Of a DNA stretch of 59,074 nucleotides, positions 27,837 to 37,123 are shown one piece after another. Every line of letters begins with the position of its first letter. Within the stretch, counting starts at the first letter, position 1. The stretch spans positions 1 through 59,074 of the forward strand of contig CAMMYO010000003.1 of NCBI GenBank assembly GCA_946527885.1, given 5' to 3'. This stretch comes from an uncultured Candidatus Saccharibacteria bacterium (GTDB lineage Bacteria > Patescibacteriota > Saccharimonadia > Saccharimonadales > Saccharimonadaceae). The notes under the pieces are model-generated. The model did no database searches and had not been told where the DNA came from. It was given only the letters and a program-made list of their open reading frames with translations. The position numbers were made by a program, and so were the translations under genes.

Positions 27837-28529
27837 CTATTCTGCGCCGTAGACTTCAGTATAGAGATCGGTGAGCTCTTGCGATGCTTCTACCTCTGGA
27901 ACCGGGTCGATAAGCATCACAATAAACTTGAGCGGACTGCCGGCTGGGATATTGCCCTGTTCGTTGTCGCCATAGCCGAGCGTGGAAGGAATCGTGATTT
28001 CGCGAACGCCGCCAATCTTCATACCAACAATACCATCGAGCCAGCCCTGAATCATATCTTGCGTGCCGTCTAGTGGAGCCTTCAATGAAGTCGGGTCGTT
28101 TGCGTCATTGAATGACGAATCGAAGACCGTACCGCCTTGCAACCAACCAACATAGTATGCTGCATAATCGACGAAGCTCGAATCTGTTACTTCAGCGCCT
28201 TCACCTTCCTTGAGGTCAGTCCAAGTCAATTCAGATTGAGCATCAGCACCGTTGTACGCAACAACGCGCGGGCGATAAGAATTGAATTCGTCGAAATATT
28301 TTGTCGACAATTCGGCGGCTTGAGCCTGAACCTGTGCCGTATATTCTGCGTAAACTTCTTGCAAGCGCTGCTCTTTCGCCTCAAGCTCAGCGTTCTTTGC
28401 GCTTTGATTATTAAAATTCAAAACCATTGTCGCGTAAAGCATGAAAGTTGCCGCGAGCATAAATAGAGCAATTACGCCGATAACTATGCGCTGACCGACT
28501 GTCGTTTTGCGCTCTTCGTTCTTAATCAT
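27837..28529 (-). CDS. membrane-anchored FKBP-type peptidyl-prolyl isomerase
   Basis: Single TM then FKBP fold: YYVGWLQGGTVFDSSF, GWLDGIVGMKIGGVREITIPSTLGYG. Confidence 0.9.
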   Translation of the reverse strand: MIKNEERKTTVGQRIVIGVIALFMLAATFMLYATMVLNFNNQSAKNAELEAKEQRLQEVYAEYTAQVQAQAAELSTKYFDEFNSYRPRVVAYNGADAQSELTWTDLKEGEGAEVTDSSFVDYAAYYVGWLQGGTVFDSSFNDANDPTSLKAPLDGTQDMIQGWLDGIVGMKIGGVREITIPSTLGYGDNEQGNIPAGSPLKFIVMLIDPVPEVEASQELTDLYTEVYGAE

Positions 28530-28547
28530 ATACCTCCGTCCCCACCG

Positions 28548-30980
28548 TTATTTTACCTGTTCTAACTTTTCCATTATAACTTGAATTTCGGTTTTTGCTA
28601 GTGTTCTATCTGGATGCGAGAATTCAATGTGGAAACTAATCTTTTTCTGAGTTTCGCCTTCAGCGCGGAAGATCGAGGTAGCCTTGAGGCGATAAATCAG
28701 CTGTTCCGCCTCGAGCGTGGCGCGGAGCTGCTGCTCGATTTCGCCATAAGGGCGCTCAATTGGTAACTCGAGCGTAATATCACGCATTACGAACGGATAT
28801 TGGCTAATGCGGAAATTTTTGCGCGTGACGGCCTGCTGCGATTCTAGAACACGACCAAGATCGAGCTCGAAAGCCGCAGTGTTGAGTGGTAGCTTGAATT
28901 CGCGCGCAACTTTAGCTTTCAATTCGCCCAAGTCGCCAATGCGAACACCGTCAACTATGATTGAAGCAGAGCGCTTTGGCTCATAGTAGGCGTTAGTCTT
29001 GTCCGCTACGGCAACAAACGGCGCAATCTCGAACTCAATACCGAGCGAAGCAAGTAGTTGCTCGAGATACTTCTTGGCGAGATAGTAATTACTACCGCCC
29101 TTACCAACGCAAATGAGTGCTAGACTATGCGAGCCGTTTGGAACGTTTTGCTCGTCGAGGCCATTCGTGCGTGGATAGGTTTGGTTCATTTCGAATAGTG
29201 CGAACTTTTCGTAACCACCGCGCATGTTGGCGTAGGATTTATCGAGCAAAGACGGAACAATCGTCTGGCGAATATACTGCAAATCTGGCGAAATTGAGTT
29301 CACGATGCGATAGGCATTATCTGGATTTTGACCAACCTTGCGCATAAGGTCACCATGAACGAACGAATAAGTAAGCACTTCGTTGGCGCCACGCGAAGCA
29401 GCAAAATCACGAATGTGGCGGCGGAGCGCAAAGCAAGGATCAGCGTCGGCCGTGCCGTGAAGCGGTAGAATCGGCGAAATATTATCGTAGCCGTTCAAGC
29501 GGCCGATTTCTTCGATGATATCTTCAGCAATATGAATATCGGTGCGCCATTGCGGAGCGGTACAGACGATAGAATCGTCCTTTTGCTCGACAGTAAACTC
29601 AACATTTTGCAGAGTCTTTACGATTTCGTCGATTGAATAATTCGTACCAAGCAAGCCATTAATGCGCGCGACCGAAACTGTAACTTTTTCAGCTTTTGGA
29701 GCAGTTTTTTGACTATCGAAAACCGCGACTGGGCGCATCAGGCCGTCCACCTCGTTCGCAAACTCGAGCGCGACCGGCAAGGTCTGCGCTGACGGCTGGC
29801 CTTTCGTAAAGCGCGTAATAGCTTCCGAGAAAATACCGTGATTCATCTGAGTTTTGCGCAAATTAAACAAGCTAAAGGTAGCAGACTCAACTATGACGCG
29901 CTTAGTATTCTCGTCGATTTCGGTGTCTTTACCGCCCATGGCGCCAGCGAGCGCAACAGGAGTATCGTTGCTTGCGATAACAATATCACTCTCAACCAGC
30001 TCAACTTCTTTACCGTCGAGAAGGACAAGTTTTTCACCTTTCTTAGCTAGACGAACGCCAATCTTTGGCGTTTTGGTGCCACCAACTGCGATGAATTTAT
30101 CATAATCGAAAGTATGAGTTGGCTGACCGCTGAGCAGCATGAGATAGTTCGAAGCATCAACAATCGGATCGATTGGGCGCATACCAGAACGCGCAAGTAA
30201 AGTGTCGCGAAAGGACAAATACTTATGCTCAGCCTTGCCATGAGGTTCCATTACGAGCGCAACGTAGCGCGGGCAAAGTTGCGAGTCGGAAATTTCAATA
30301 TCGACCTGGATATCTTTCGAATTTTCGAAACTGGCCTTGGTTGCCAAATACCAATCTGGCGTCTTGAAAGGCTTGCCAAGAATGCCAGCCACCTCGCGCG
30401 CGAAACCAATGATACCGAAGGTATCCGGGCGGTGCGTGAGCGACTTGTTTTCGATATCGAGAATAATGTCATCTAGTTCGAAAAGCTGCGCAAAATCGTC
30501 GCCGGCCTTGGTTGTAGCAGGATTGAGCTCGACGATGCCAGTATGGTCATCGCCCAAATCCAGCTCGTCGGCGCCGGCCATCATGCCATAAGAATCGTAC
30601 TTCTTGAGCATTTTGCGCATGCCAATAACAAACGGGGCGTCCTCGTGAACGCTAGCCGGCACAATCGCGCCCGGCGCAATCCAAGCCGCAAACATACCTT
30701 TGCGAACATTTGGCGCGCCACACATGACTTGCACGTAACCATTTTCGTCACGCTCAACTTTGTCAGCGCGGCCGCCGTCATCGATTTTGCAAAGGTGAAG
30801 ATGCGTACCTTCGATCGCTTCGCAATATTTAACCTCGACAGCGTAAATTTTGTCATATTTATGAGTCTGATCAATTGCGTCCTCCACTTCAACGAGTCGA
30901 GAGCCAATCAATTTAACAAGCTCATCATTGTCGATATCGATATCGACGTACTTTTTAATCCAATTTAGCGAAATTAGCAT
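28548..30980 (-). CDS. pheT: phenylalanyl-tRNA synthetase beta subunit
   Basis: MLISLNWIKKYVDID..., HRPDTFGIIGFAREVAGI, MGGKDTEI, C-terminal FDX anticodon-binding domain. Confidence 0.96.
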   Translation of the reverse strand: MLISLNWIKKYVDIDIDNDELVKLIGSRLVEVEDAIDQTHKYDKIYAVEVKYCEAIEGTHLHLCKIDDGGRADKVERDENGYVQVMCGAPNVRKGMFAAWIAPGAIVPASVHEDAPFVIGMRKMLKKYDSYGMMAGADELDLGDDHTGIVELNPATTKAGDDFAQLFELDDIILDIENKSLTHRPDTFGIIGFAREVAGILGKPFKTPDWYLATKASFENSKDIQVDIEISDSQLCPRYVALVMEPHGKAEHKYLSFRDTLLARSGMRPIDPIVDASNYLMLLSGQPTHTFDYDKFIAVGGTKTPKIGVRLAKKGEKLVLLDGKEVELVESDIVIASNDTPVALAGAMGGKDTEIDENTKRVIVESATFSLFNLRKTQMNHGIFSEAITRFTKGQPSAQTLPVALEFANEVDGLMRPVAVFDSQKTAPKAEKVTVSVARINGLLGTNYSIDEIVKTLQNVEFTVEQKDDSIVCTAPQWRTDIHIAEDIIEEIGRLNGYDNISPILPLHGTADADPCFALRRHIRDFAASRGANEVLTYSFVHGDLMRKVGQNPDNAYRIVNSISPDLQYIRQTIVPSLLDKSYANMRGGYEKFALFEMNQTYPRTNGLDEQNVPNGSHSLALICVGKGGSNYYLAKKYLEQLLASLGIEFEIAPFVAVADKTNAYYEPKRSASIIVDGVRIGDLGELKAKVAREFKLPLNTAAFELDLGRVLESQQAVTRKNFRISQYPFVMRDITLELPIERPYGEIEQQLRATLEAEQLIYRLKATSIFRAEGETQKKISFHIEFSHPDRTLAKTEIQVIMEKLEQVK

Positions 30981-31951
30981 GAGAACTCCTTCAAGAAATC
31001 AAGTTTGGCAGATTCAAAGAAGCGGACATCACTAAGCTGATAGCGCAACATAACGAGACGATCGATGCCGCCACCCCAAGCAAAACCTTGATATTTAGTC
31101 GGGTCGATTCCGGCCTGCTTGAGCACATTCGGATGAATCATGCCACAACCGAGCATCTCAAGGAAGTCGCCCTTTTTGCCGCCAATACAAGCCGGCTTCT
31201 CAATCTTGAACTCTAGCGAAGGCTCAGTAAATGGGAAGTAGCCTGGCTGAGTTGCGATATTGAGTTTTTGACCATAATATTTCTCGAAGAATTCGCGCAA
31301 AATTCCAAGCATGTTGCCCAAAGTGCAATCTTTAGAAACATAGACACCTTCACACTGATAGAAAGTATGCTCATGCGTAGCATCCAAATCCTCGTTGCGA
31401 TAAACGCGGCCCGGGATTGCGACAGCGATATTTTCGCCCTGATCGAGTTTATATTTGAAGCGTTGCAAAACGCGATTCTGCATAGTACTAGTGTGAGCTG
31501 GCGGGATATAACCCTCTTCGGTGCGGAAAGTATCAAAGTTATCGCGTGCGGGGTGGCCCGGTGCGAAGTTCAAGCTATCGAACATATGAAACTCGTCATC
31601 GAGCTGGCGCGACTCGACAACATCAAAACCCATCGAACGATAGATATCGGCAACGCGATCCAACTCGGTCATGAGCGGATGCTTGCTCCCACTATCGGCG
31701 GCCAAAAACTCCGGCATTTCGCCATTGATGTCGCACGGCGCCGTAATATCGAGCGCCTCAACATCGACCTCGGCGGCCGCTTCTTCGGCGGCAGCAATCT
31801 CGGCCATGAGCTTCTGCTTCTCTAGGTTTAGCTTCTTGCCAAAATCCGCGCGTTGCTCAGCAGGTATATCTTTGATTTTAGAATACTCTATATTCAGCTG
31901 TTTAAGCTGCGCCTTGAGCTCGGCGATTTTTGATTCGGCATTACTCGACAT
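30974..31951 (-). CDS. pheS: phenylalanyl-tRNA synthetase alpha subunit
   Basis: HPLMTELDRVADIYRSMGFDV, FTEPSLE, EMLGCGMIHPNVL, GFAWGGGIDRLVML. Confidence 0.96.
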   Translation of the reverse strand: MSSNAESKIAELKAQLKQLNIEYSKIKDIPAEQRADFGKKLNLEKQKLMAEIAAAEEAAAEVDVEALDITAPCDINGEMPEFLAADSGSKHPLMTELDRVADIYRSMGFDVVESRQLDDEFHMFDSLNFAPGHPARDNFDTFRTEEGYIPPAHTSTMQNRVLQRFKYKLDQGENIAVAIPGRVYRNEDLDATHEHTFYQCEGVYVSKDCTLGNMLGILREFFEKYYGQKLNIATQPGYFPFTEPSLEFKIEKPACIGGKKGDFLEMLGCGMIHPNVLKQAGIDPTKYQGFAWGGGIDRLVMLRYQLSDVRFFESAKLDFLKEFSC

Positions 31952-31967
31952 AATACCTATAATATTA

Positions 31968-32195
31968 CTACTTAAGGAAGAAAATCACAACAAGAGAGAG
32001 CGCTGCTAATAAGATAAGGACGCCCCAGAACCATGAAGCATGGCTAGTTTGATGAGTATGGTTCAATAATTCCGAATCTTTTTCAAGATCAACATCTTCT
32101 TGCTTTGATGTCGAATCCATTTTTTCGCGCAAGTCTTGCGAAATGCGATCCTGCAATCTTGAACGTTGTTCGTCGTTTTGAACTAATACTCCCAC
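31968..32195 (-). CDS. small C-tail-anchored membrane protein
   Basis: 75 aa, GTG start with SD AAGGAGG, C-terminal TM. Confidence 0.65.
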   Translation of the reverse strand: MGVLVQNDEQRSRLQDRISQDLREKMDSTSKQEDVDLEKDSELLNHTHQTSHASWFWGVLILLAALSLVVIFFLK

Positions 32196-32285
32196 TTTTC
32201 CTCCTTGTTGTTAAAACTTTCTCTATTGTAACAGATTGTGCTATATTTAAGTTATATATTTTCTAATCAGGAGGTTAATATTTCC

Positions 32286-33257
32286 ATGGCAACCGCAAAA
32301 GCCAAAGCTGCGAAGAAGTCCGCTCCTGCCAAGAGCAAGAAAGCCGCTTCTTCCGCAAAGACCGTCGACGCTGTCGAAGCCAAAAAAACCAAAAAAGAAA
32401 ATAAGGTAACCGTAATCACTTCAAAGGGCTGCGATGCAAAAAAGCAGAAATTGTTTGCGCGCAAGTTCGATGCAAGCGAGAATATTTTGACTATTTTTAA
32501 AGATACTAGAATCATCGGCGCTTTAATTGGCGAGATTATCGGTACCGCACTTATCACGACTATCGCTTTGACGCTCGGTCTCTACAATCCGCTTTACTGG
32601 ATTTTCGCATACACCGCAATCACGCTTGCTGTATTTAAACTTTCTGGCGCCCATTTGAACCCAGTTATTACCGCTGGCATGATGGCGACTCGCCGCGTTT
32701 CCGCTATTCGTGGCGTTCTATATATCATTGCGCAAATCGTCGGCGCCTGGCTCGGCTATGTTTTGATTAGCGCTTTCTATAACGTTGGTACACAGTCTGG
32801 CAACATCGATCCAGCAAACGTTTCATTGCCAGCACTCGCCATTGCTAATGACGTTAAGGCTACGACCGAAGGCTTCAGCTTCTTCTGGCCATTCACCTTT
32901 GTCGAATTGCTCGGCTCTTTCATCGTTGCGTTCTTCTTTGCACGCGCTTTGAACTACAAAAAGAAGGCTTTGCCATTCGCAATCGTCGTTGCATCCGGTA
33001 GCTTCATGGCTATGTTGCTCGCAGTTGTTATCAATAACAACTTCTTCTATCTGAACGAAACTAGCTTTGTCTTCAACCCAGCAGTCAGCATGATGCTCAA
33101 GTTGTTCCCAAGCACCGCTGAAAACTTTGGCGAATTGATGAGCTTGCTCTGGCCAATGGTCGTCACACACGTGCTCTTCCCAGTTTTGGGTGGCGTAATC
33201 GGCTTCCTCGCTTCAGATATTGCCGCAAATCTTAGCGATCAAGAACTTGCCAACTAA
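32286..33257 (+). CDS. MIP/aquaporin-family channel with Lys/Ala-rich N-terminal extension
   Basis: Two NPA-type loops GAHLNPVITAG and FVFNPAVSMM; SD AGGAGG before MATAKAKAAKK. Confidence 0.88.
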   Translation: MATAKAKAAKKSAPAKSKKAASSAKTVDAVEAKKTKKENKVTVITSKGCDAKKQKLFARKFDASENILTIFKDTRIIGALIGEIIGTALITTIALTLGLYNPLYWIFAYTAITLAVFKLSGAHLNPVITAGMMATRRVSAIRGVLYIIAQIVGAWLGYVLISAFYNVGTQSGNIDPANVSLPALAIANDVKATTEGFSFFWPFTFVELLGSFIVAFFFARALNYKKKALPFAIVVASGSFMAMLLAVVINNNFFYLNETSFVFNPAVSMMLKLFPSTAENFGELMSLLWPMVVTHVLFPVLGGVIGFLASDIAANLSDQELAN

Positions 33258-33274
33258 TTAACAATTAGTCTGCG

Positions 33275-33302
33275 AATCCCCATCGAAAGGTGGGGATTTT
33301 TT
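33275..33302 (+). terminator. intrinsic terminator
   Basis: AATCCCCAtcgaaaggTGGGGATTTTTT. Confidence 0.85.
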
Positions 33303-33311
33303 GATGGCGTA

Positions 33312-33340
33312 TTGACTTTCTAAAGCGTTTATGCTATAAT
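33312..33340 (+). promoter_or_regulatory. sigma70-type promoter
   Basis: TTGACT-17-TATAAT with TGC extended -10. Confidence 0.8.
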
Positions 33341-33395
33341 AGTGTTATATGCTGGCTGATTCGCAGCCATCCGCCCTTTGGAGAGAGGAGCTATT

Positions 33396-33884
33396 ATGAA
33401 TATGTGCCATATCCTTACAGCTATCATGGCGTTCACTTTCGCTTGTCGATGTGCTTCAGCCGATGCGATTAAAGCTGGCGGCCAGAAGGAAAAGTATGTC
33501 GTATTCTGCGAAAATACAGAGCAGTATTATGCAGTCGACGATAAAACTATCAATCTGGACGCCCTGCTTCAGGACAAAGGCCTAGTCCGAGAGAGTTCGC
33601 GTGGAGTATTCGATGACGGGACGCCATACTATTGCACTAACCGGAATCCGGACGAAGGCGCCTTCATTGAGTGCGATGCAAGCGGTAGCTTTCGAGTCGT
33701 AGGAACCTTCAGCGGCGACAGTAAAGACACGTCAGTCAAGGCAACTTATCCAGACTATGAGCGCTACAGCGATGTAGTTGCTTGCGGAGTCAAAATCACA
33801 GATATGCCGATGACGGAGATATGGATATTAGTCAAAACATTCTACTTTATGAATACGCTTCAGCCGGAATTACAGACAGCATGA
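33396..33884 (+). CDS. hypothetical secreted Cys-containing protein (orphan)
   Basis: SD GAGAGGAG; N-terminal signal-peptide-like MNMCHILTAIMAFTFACRCASA; own promoter and terminator. Confidence 0.7.
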   Translation: MNMCHILTAIMAFTFACRCASADAIKAGGQKEKYVVFCENTEQYYAVDDKTINLDALLQDKGLVRESSRGVFDDGTPYYCTNRNPDEGAFIECDASGSFRVVGTFSGDSKDTSVKATYPDYERYSDVVACGVKITDMPMTEIWILVKTFYFMNTLQPELQTA

Positions 33885-33897
33885 TCCTCGACTTCTC

Positions 33898-33920
33898 AGC
33901 CCGCTTCGGCGGGCTATTTT
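33898..33920 (+). terminator. intrinsic terminator
   Basis: AGCCCGCTTCGGCGGGCT then TTTT. Confidence 0.8.
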
Positions 33921-34022
33921 CTTGGAATTATAAAGTATTAAATTGACATAATGTAAAATATGCTTGACATTTTGACGCGTCGGACATACAATGAGTACAG
34001 TAAGTTTAACAAAAGGAATAAT

Positions 34023-34541
34023 ATGGATCTAATATCAGTTGCATGTTTTATGTTTGGTTTTGCGATTGCAATTGCAATTCTTGTGTTCGCTATGCGTCAT
34101 ATGAACTCTGATAAAAAGCTATGCACGAAGTATGACGAGCGCCAGCTACGCGCCCGCGGCAATGCGTTCAAATACGGTTTCTACGCAATGTTAATTGCCT
34201 GTGCCATCTTCATGATGCTGGAGCAAATGGAATTCTTAGCCGTATTGGGCTCTACTAGCTACTTCATCTTGCTGATCATAGGCGTAATTACACAGTTTAG
34301 TTATGCGATTTTTAAAGACGCATACATTGGAATCAATACTAAAGCTTCAAAGTTTATTGTTTTCATGGCGCTAATTGGGCTTTTCAATCTTGGTATAGGA
34401 GCACTAATTTGCGCAGAAGACGGCTTTATTGTTGATGGCGTTCTCGGTTCTGGCGTTGTTAATCTAATCTGCGGAGGCATGTGTGTAATTTTGCTTTCCG
34501 AGCTTGCAATTAAAAAAGTAATCGACACAAAGGCGAGCTGA
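34023..34541 (+). CDS. hypothetical multi-pass membrane protein
   Basis: SD AAAAGGAA, MDLISVACFMFGF..., overlaps XRE regulator start. Confidence 0.7.
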   Translation: MDLISVACFMFGFAIAIAILVFAMRHMNSDKKLCTKYDERQLRARGNAFKYGFYAMLIACAIFMMLEQMEFLAVLGSTSYFILLIIGVITQFSYAIFKDAYIGINTKASKFIVFMALIGLFNLGIGALICAEDGFIVDGVLGSGVVNLICGGMCVILLSELAIKKVIDTKAS

Positions 34542-34735
34542 TGAAAAATTTGAAAATTAAAGCAGCGCGCGCCGGCAAAGACATGTCGCAAGACGATCTA
34601 GCAAAAGCTGTCGGCGTATCGCGCCAGACTATCAATGCGGTCGAAAAAGGCGATTATAATCCAAGCATCAAGCTCTGTATTGCGATTTGCAAGGTGCTAG
34701 ACGCGAGCCTAGACGAGCTGTTCTGGGAAGATTAA
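34541..34735 (+). CDS. XRE-family HTH regulator
   Basis: KAARAGKDMSQDDLAKAVGVSRQTINAVEKGDYNPSIKLCIAICKVLDASLDELF. Confidence 0.93.
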   Translation: MKNLKIKAARAGKDMSQDDLAKAVGVSRQTINAVEKGDYNPSIKLCIAICKVLDASLDELFWED

Positions 34736-34796
34736 GTCGTCACAAGAACAAATCCACCTTTTTTATGGGGTGGATTTTTGGTGCTAAAATGAAGAT

Positions 34797-35417
34797 ATGA
34801 AGAAACGAAAATTAATCAACTGGCTATGCCTTAGCGGCATCGTTGCAGTTATTTTTTACTTATTGCACGACATTGTTGGCGCGGCAAACTATCCAGGCTA
34901 CGACTGGATTCATGATCCAGTCAGCTATTTAACAGCCATCGGTGCGCATTCGGAGTATATCGCGAATGCGTTTGTTACTGGCTACAAAATCTTCGCCTGC
35001 CTTTGCTGCGTGCTGGCCTGTATTATAATTAAGAATCAAAAACAAAAATCTTTGCGTCTCGGCGTCTATCTGTTTACGGTAATGAATTTCATCTCCGCAA
35101 TCGGATATGCCTTTGTTCCGCTACACTACAACTCTAACGATAACGCTACAATCCAACTTTACGTACACAACGGCATAATAACACCAATCGTAGTGCTATT
35201 ATCGATTGTTTCGCTAATTATGATTGCGGTCGGTGCATTCAAACAGAAACAAAAGAAGTTCGGCGCCCTCGCCTTGGCTGCACTTGCGTGTATGTTCATT
35301 GGCTCGGTTTTCGCCTGGAACGTGGCAGAGGTTGGAATATTTGAGCGCTTCAGCCTTTATAGCGCCGTTATCTTCACTGGTATTCTTGGCCTGTATTGCT
35401 TCAAAATTAAAGCTTAA
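34797..35417 (+). CDS. DUF998-like membrane protein
   Basis: Six or so TM segments, HDIVGAANYPGYDWIHDPVSYLTAIGAHSEYIAN. Confidence 0.7.
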   Translation: MKKRKLINWLCLSGIVAVIFYLLHDIVGAANYPGYDWIHDPVSYLTAIGAHSEYIANAFVTGYKIFACLCCVLACIIIKNQKQKSLRLGVYLFTVMNFISAIGYAFVPLHYNSNDNATIQLYVHNGIITPIVVLLSIVSLIMIAVGAFKQKQKKFGALALAALACMFIGSVFAWNVAEVGIFERFSLYSAVIFTGILGLYCFKIKA

Positions 35418-35424
35418 AACTAGC

Positions 35425-35458
35425 GACAAAAATCCGCCTCGCAAGGGGCGGATTTTTA
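35425..35458. terminator. bidirectional intrinsic terminator between convergent genes
   Basis: AAAAATCCGCCtcgcaagGGGCGGATTTTT. Confidence 0.8.
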
Positions 35459-35467
35459 AAGCGTTAA

Positions 35468-36064
35468 TTACTCAGTAACACCAAGCTCGATGCGCTTGAA
35501 CTGCTTGACGTTGATGTTTTCACCAGTCTTCGCAATGGATTCCTTGATGAATTCAGCAACAGTCTTGCTGTCATCGAAGATGTATGGCTGAGCCATCAAG
35601 ACGCGGTCGGAGAACTTCTTGGCAACCTTAGATTTGAGGATAGCCTCCTTCTTGTCGGCTGGCTCCTTGCCAGTAAGGGTGGCCTCAGCTTCCTTCACGG
35701 CTTCGTCGTAGATATCCTGAGGAATATCTTCGTAAACGTTCCACTGTGGGTTCATGCTAGCAACCTGCATAGCAATCTTGTGTGCGAGATCCTGGAATTC
35801 GTCGGTCTTAGCAACGAAGGAAGTCTCACAGTTGAGCTCTACGATAGCAGCGATGCGGCCATCATGGACGTAGGCGTCGACGATACCTTCGCGAGTTTCG
35901 CGGTCGCCGCGCTTTTCAGCCTTAGTAAGGCCTTTTTCGCGCATAGCCTTGAGAGCTTTATCGAAGTCACCATCAGCTTCAACGAGGGCTTTCTTTGCAT
36001 CGGTCAAACCAACGCCAGAAAGTTCCTTGAGCTTCTTGATGTCTTCAATGCTAATATTTGCCAT
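35468..36064 (-). CDS. tsf: elongation factor Ts
   Basis: IKKLKELSGVGLTDAKKALVEADGDFDKAL. Confidence 0.96.
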   Translation of the reverse strand: MANISIEDIKKLKELSGVGLTDAKKALVEADGDFDKALKAMREKGLTKAEKRGDRETREGIVDAYVHDGRIAAIVELNCETSFVAKTDEFQDLAHKIAMQVASMNPQWNVYEDIPQDIYDEAVKEAEATLTGKEPADKKEAILKSKVAKKFSDRVLMAQPYIFDDSKTVAEFIKESIAKTGENINVKQFKRIELGVTE

Positions 36065-36086
36065 TTTGTAAAACTCCTATTTAATT

Positions 36087-36788
36087 TTAGTTCTTAGCGA
36101 TTTTGGCTTTGCCTTCTTTGACGGCAGCTGCGAAGTAATCGAGAATCAATTTAACAGCCTTAATAGCGTCGTCGTTGGCCGGAATTGGGAAATCAATACC
36201 AGTTGGATCAACATTCGTATCACAGATGGCAAATACTGGAATGTTGAGAGTCTGAGCTTCCTTGACGGCGTTCTTGTCCTGAATCAAATCAGTGACAATC
36301 ACTGCAGCTGGCTGCTCGCTCATGTCCTTGATGCCGCCGTAGCGTTCGTTGAGCATGTCGATTTCTTCCTGGAAGCGCTGAACCTCAAGCTTGTTGTAGC
36401 GCTTTTCAAGTTCACCGGAAGCCATGCGGCGTTCGAGATCCTTAAGCTTGCGGATCTGCTTGGTAACAGTTTCAACGTTGGTAAGCATACCACCAACCCA
36501 GCGAACCGTGACATATGGCATGTCGACAGATTCAGCAGTTTCCTTGACAGCGTCCTTGAGCTGCTTCTTGGTACCTACGAAGAGGACCTTCTTGCCCTTA
36601 GCGGTCAATTTGCTGATTTCTGGAAGAGCGGCGTCGAGAGCTTCGACGGTCTTCTCGAGGTTGATAATATGAGCGCCCTGGCGCTTGCTATGAATGTATG
36701 GAGCCATCTTTGGGTGCCAGCGGCTGGTCTTATGACCAAAATGAGCACCGGCAGCAAGAAGCTCCTTGATATCTGCTTGTACAGGCAT
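36087..36788 (-). CDS. rpsB: 30S ribosomal protein S2
   Basis: LLAAGAHFGHKTSRWHPKMAPYI, FVGTKKQ, GIDFPIPANDDA. Confidence 0.97.
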   Translation of the reverse strand: MPVQADIKELLAAGAHFGHKTSRWHPKMAPYIHSKRQGAHIINLEKTVEALDAALPEISKLTAKGKKVLFVGTKKQLKDAVKETAESVDMPYVTVRWVGGMLTNVETVTKQIRKLKDLERRMASGELEKRYNKLEVQRFQEEIDMLNERYGGIKDMSEQPAAVIVTDLIQDKNAVKEAQTLNIPVFAICDTNVDPTGIDFPIPANDDAIKAVKLILDYFAAAVKEGKAKIAKN

Positions 36789-37086
36789 CTTCTACCTTCT
36801 CCTTCGCCCGGTTGTTAAGCGGGCTGATTCATTAAATTTATTACCGTGGTATTATAGCAGATTTTATAGAGAAGCGCAAGGGGTGAAGATTTTGGCCATT
36901 TTCGCTCGCGTATGTAGTTTGTCAAAAGAAAATTGACGTTTTGTCTTTTCGGGAAAATGTGTCGCAAACGTGAATGGTATGACATAATTTTAAAATTGGA
37001 CAAATCGTCAATTTTTTCTTTACATTCTCCATACTTCGCAAAAACAACACAGACGCATCCGAGTAAGGTACATTTACGACGGACCC

Positions 37087-37115
37087 CAAAAAGCCGCTCT
37101 TCGGAGCGGCTTATT
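37087..37115. terminator. intrinsic terminator (bidirectional)
   Basis: AAAAAGCCGCTCTTCGGAGCGGCTTATTTT. Confidence 0.8.
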
Positions 37116-37123
37116 TTAATGCT

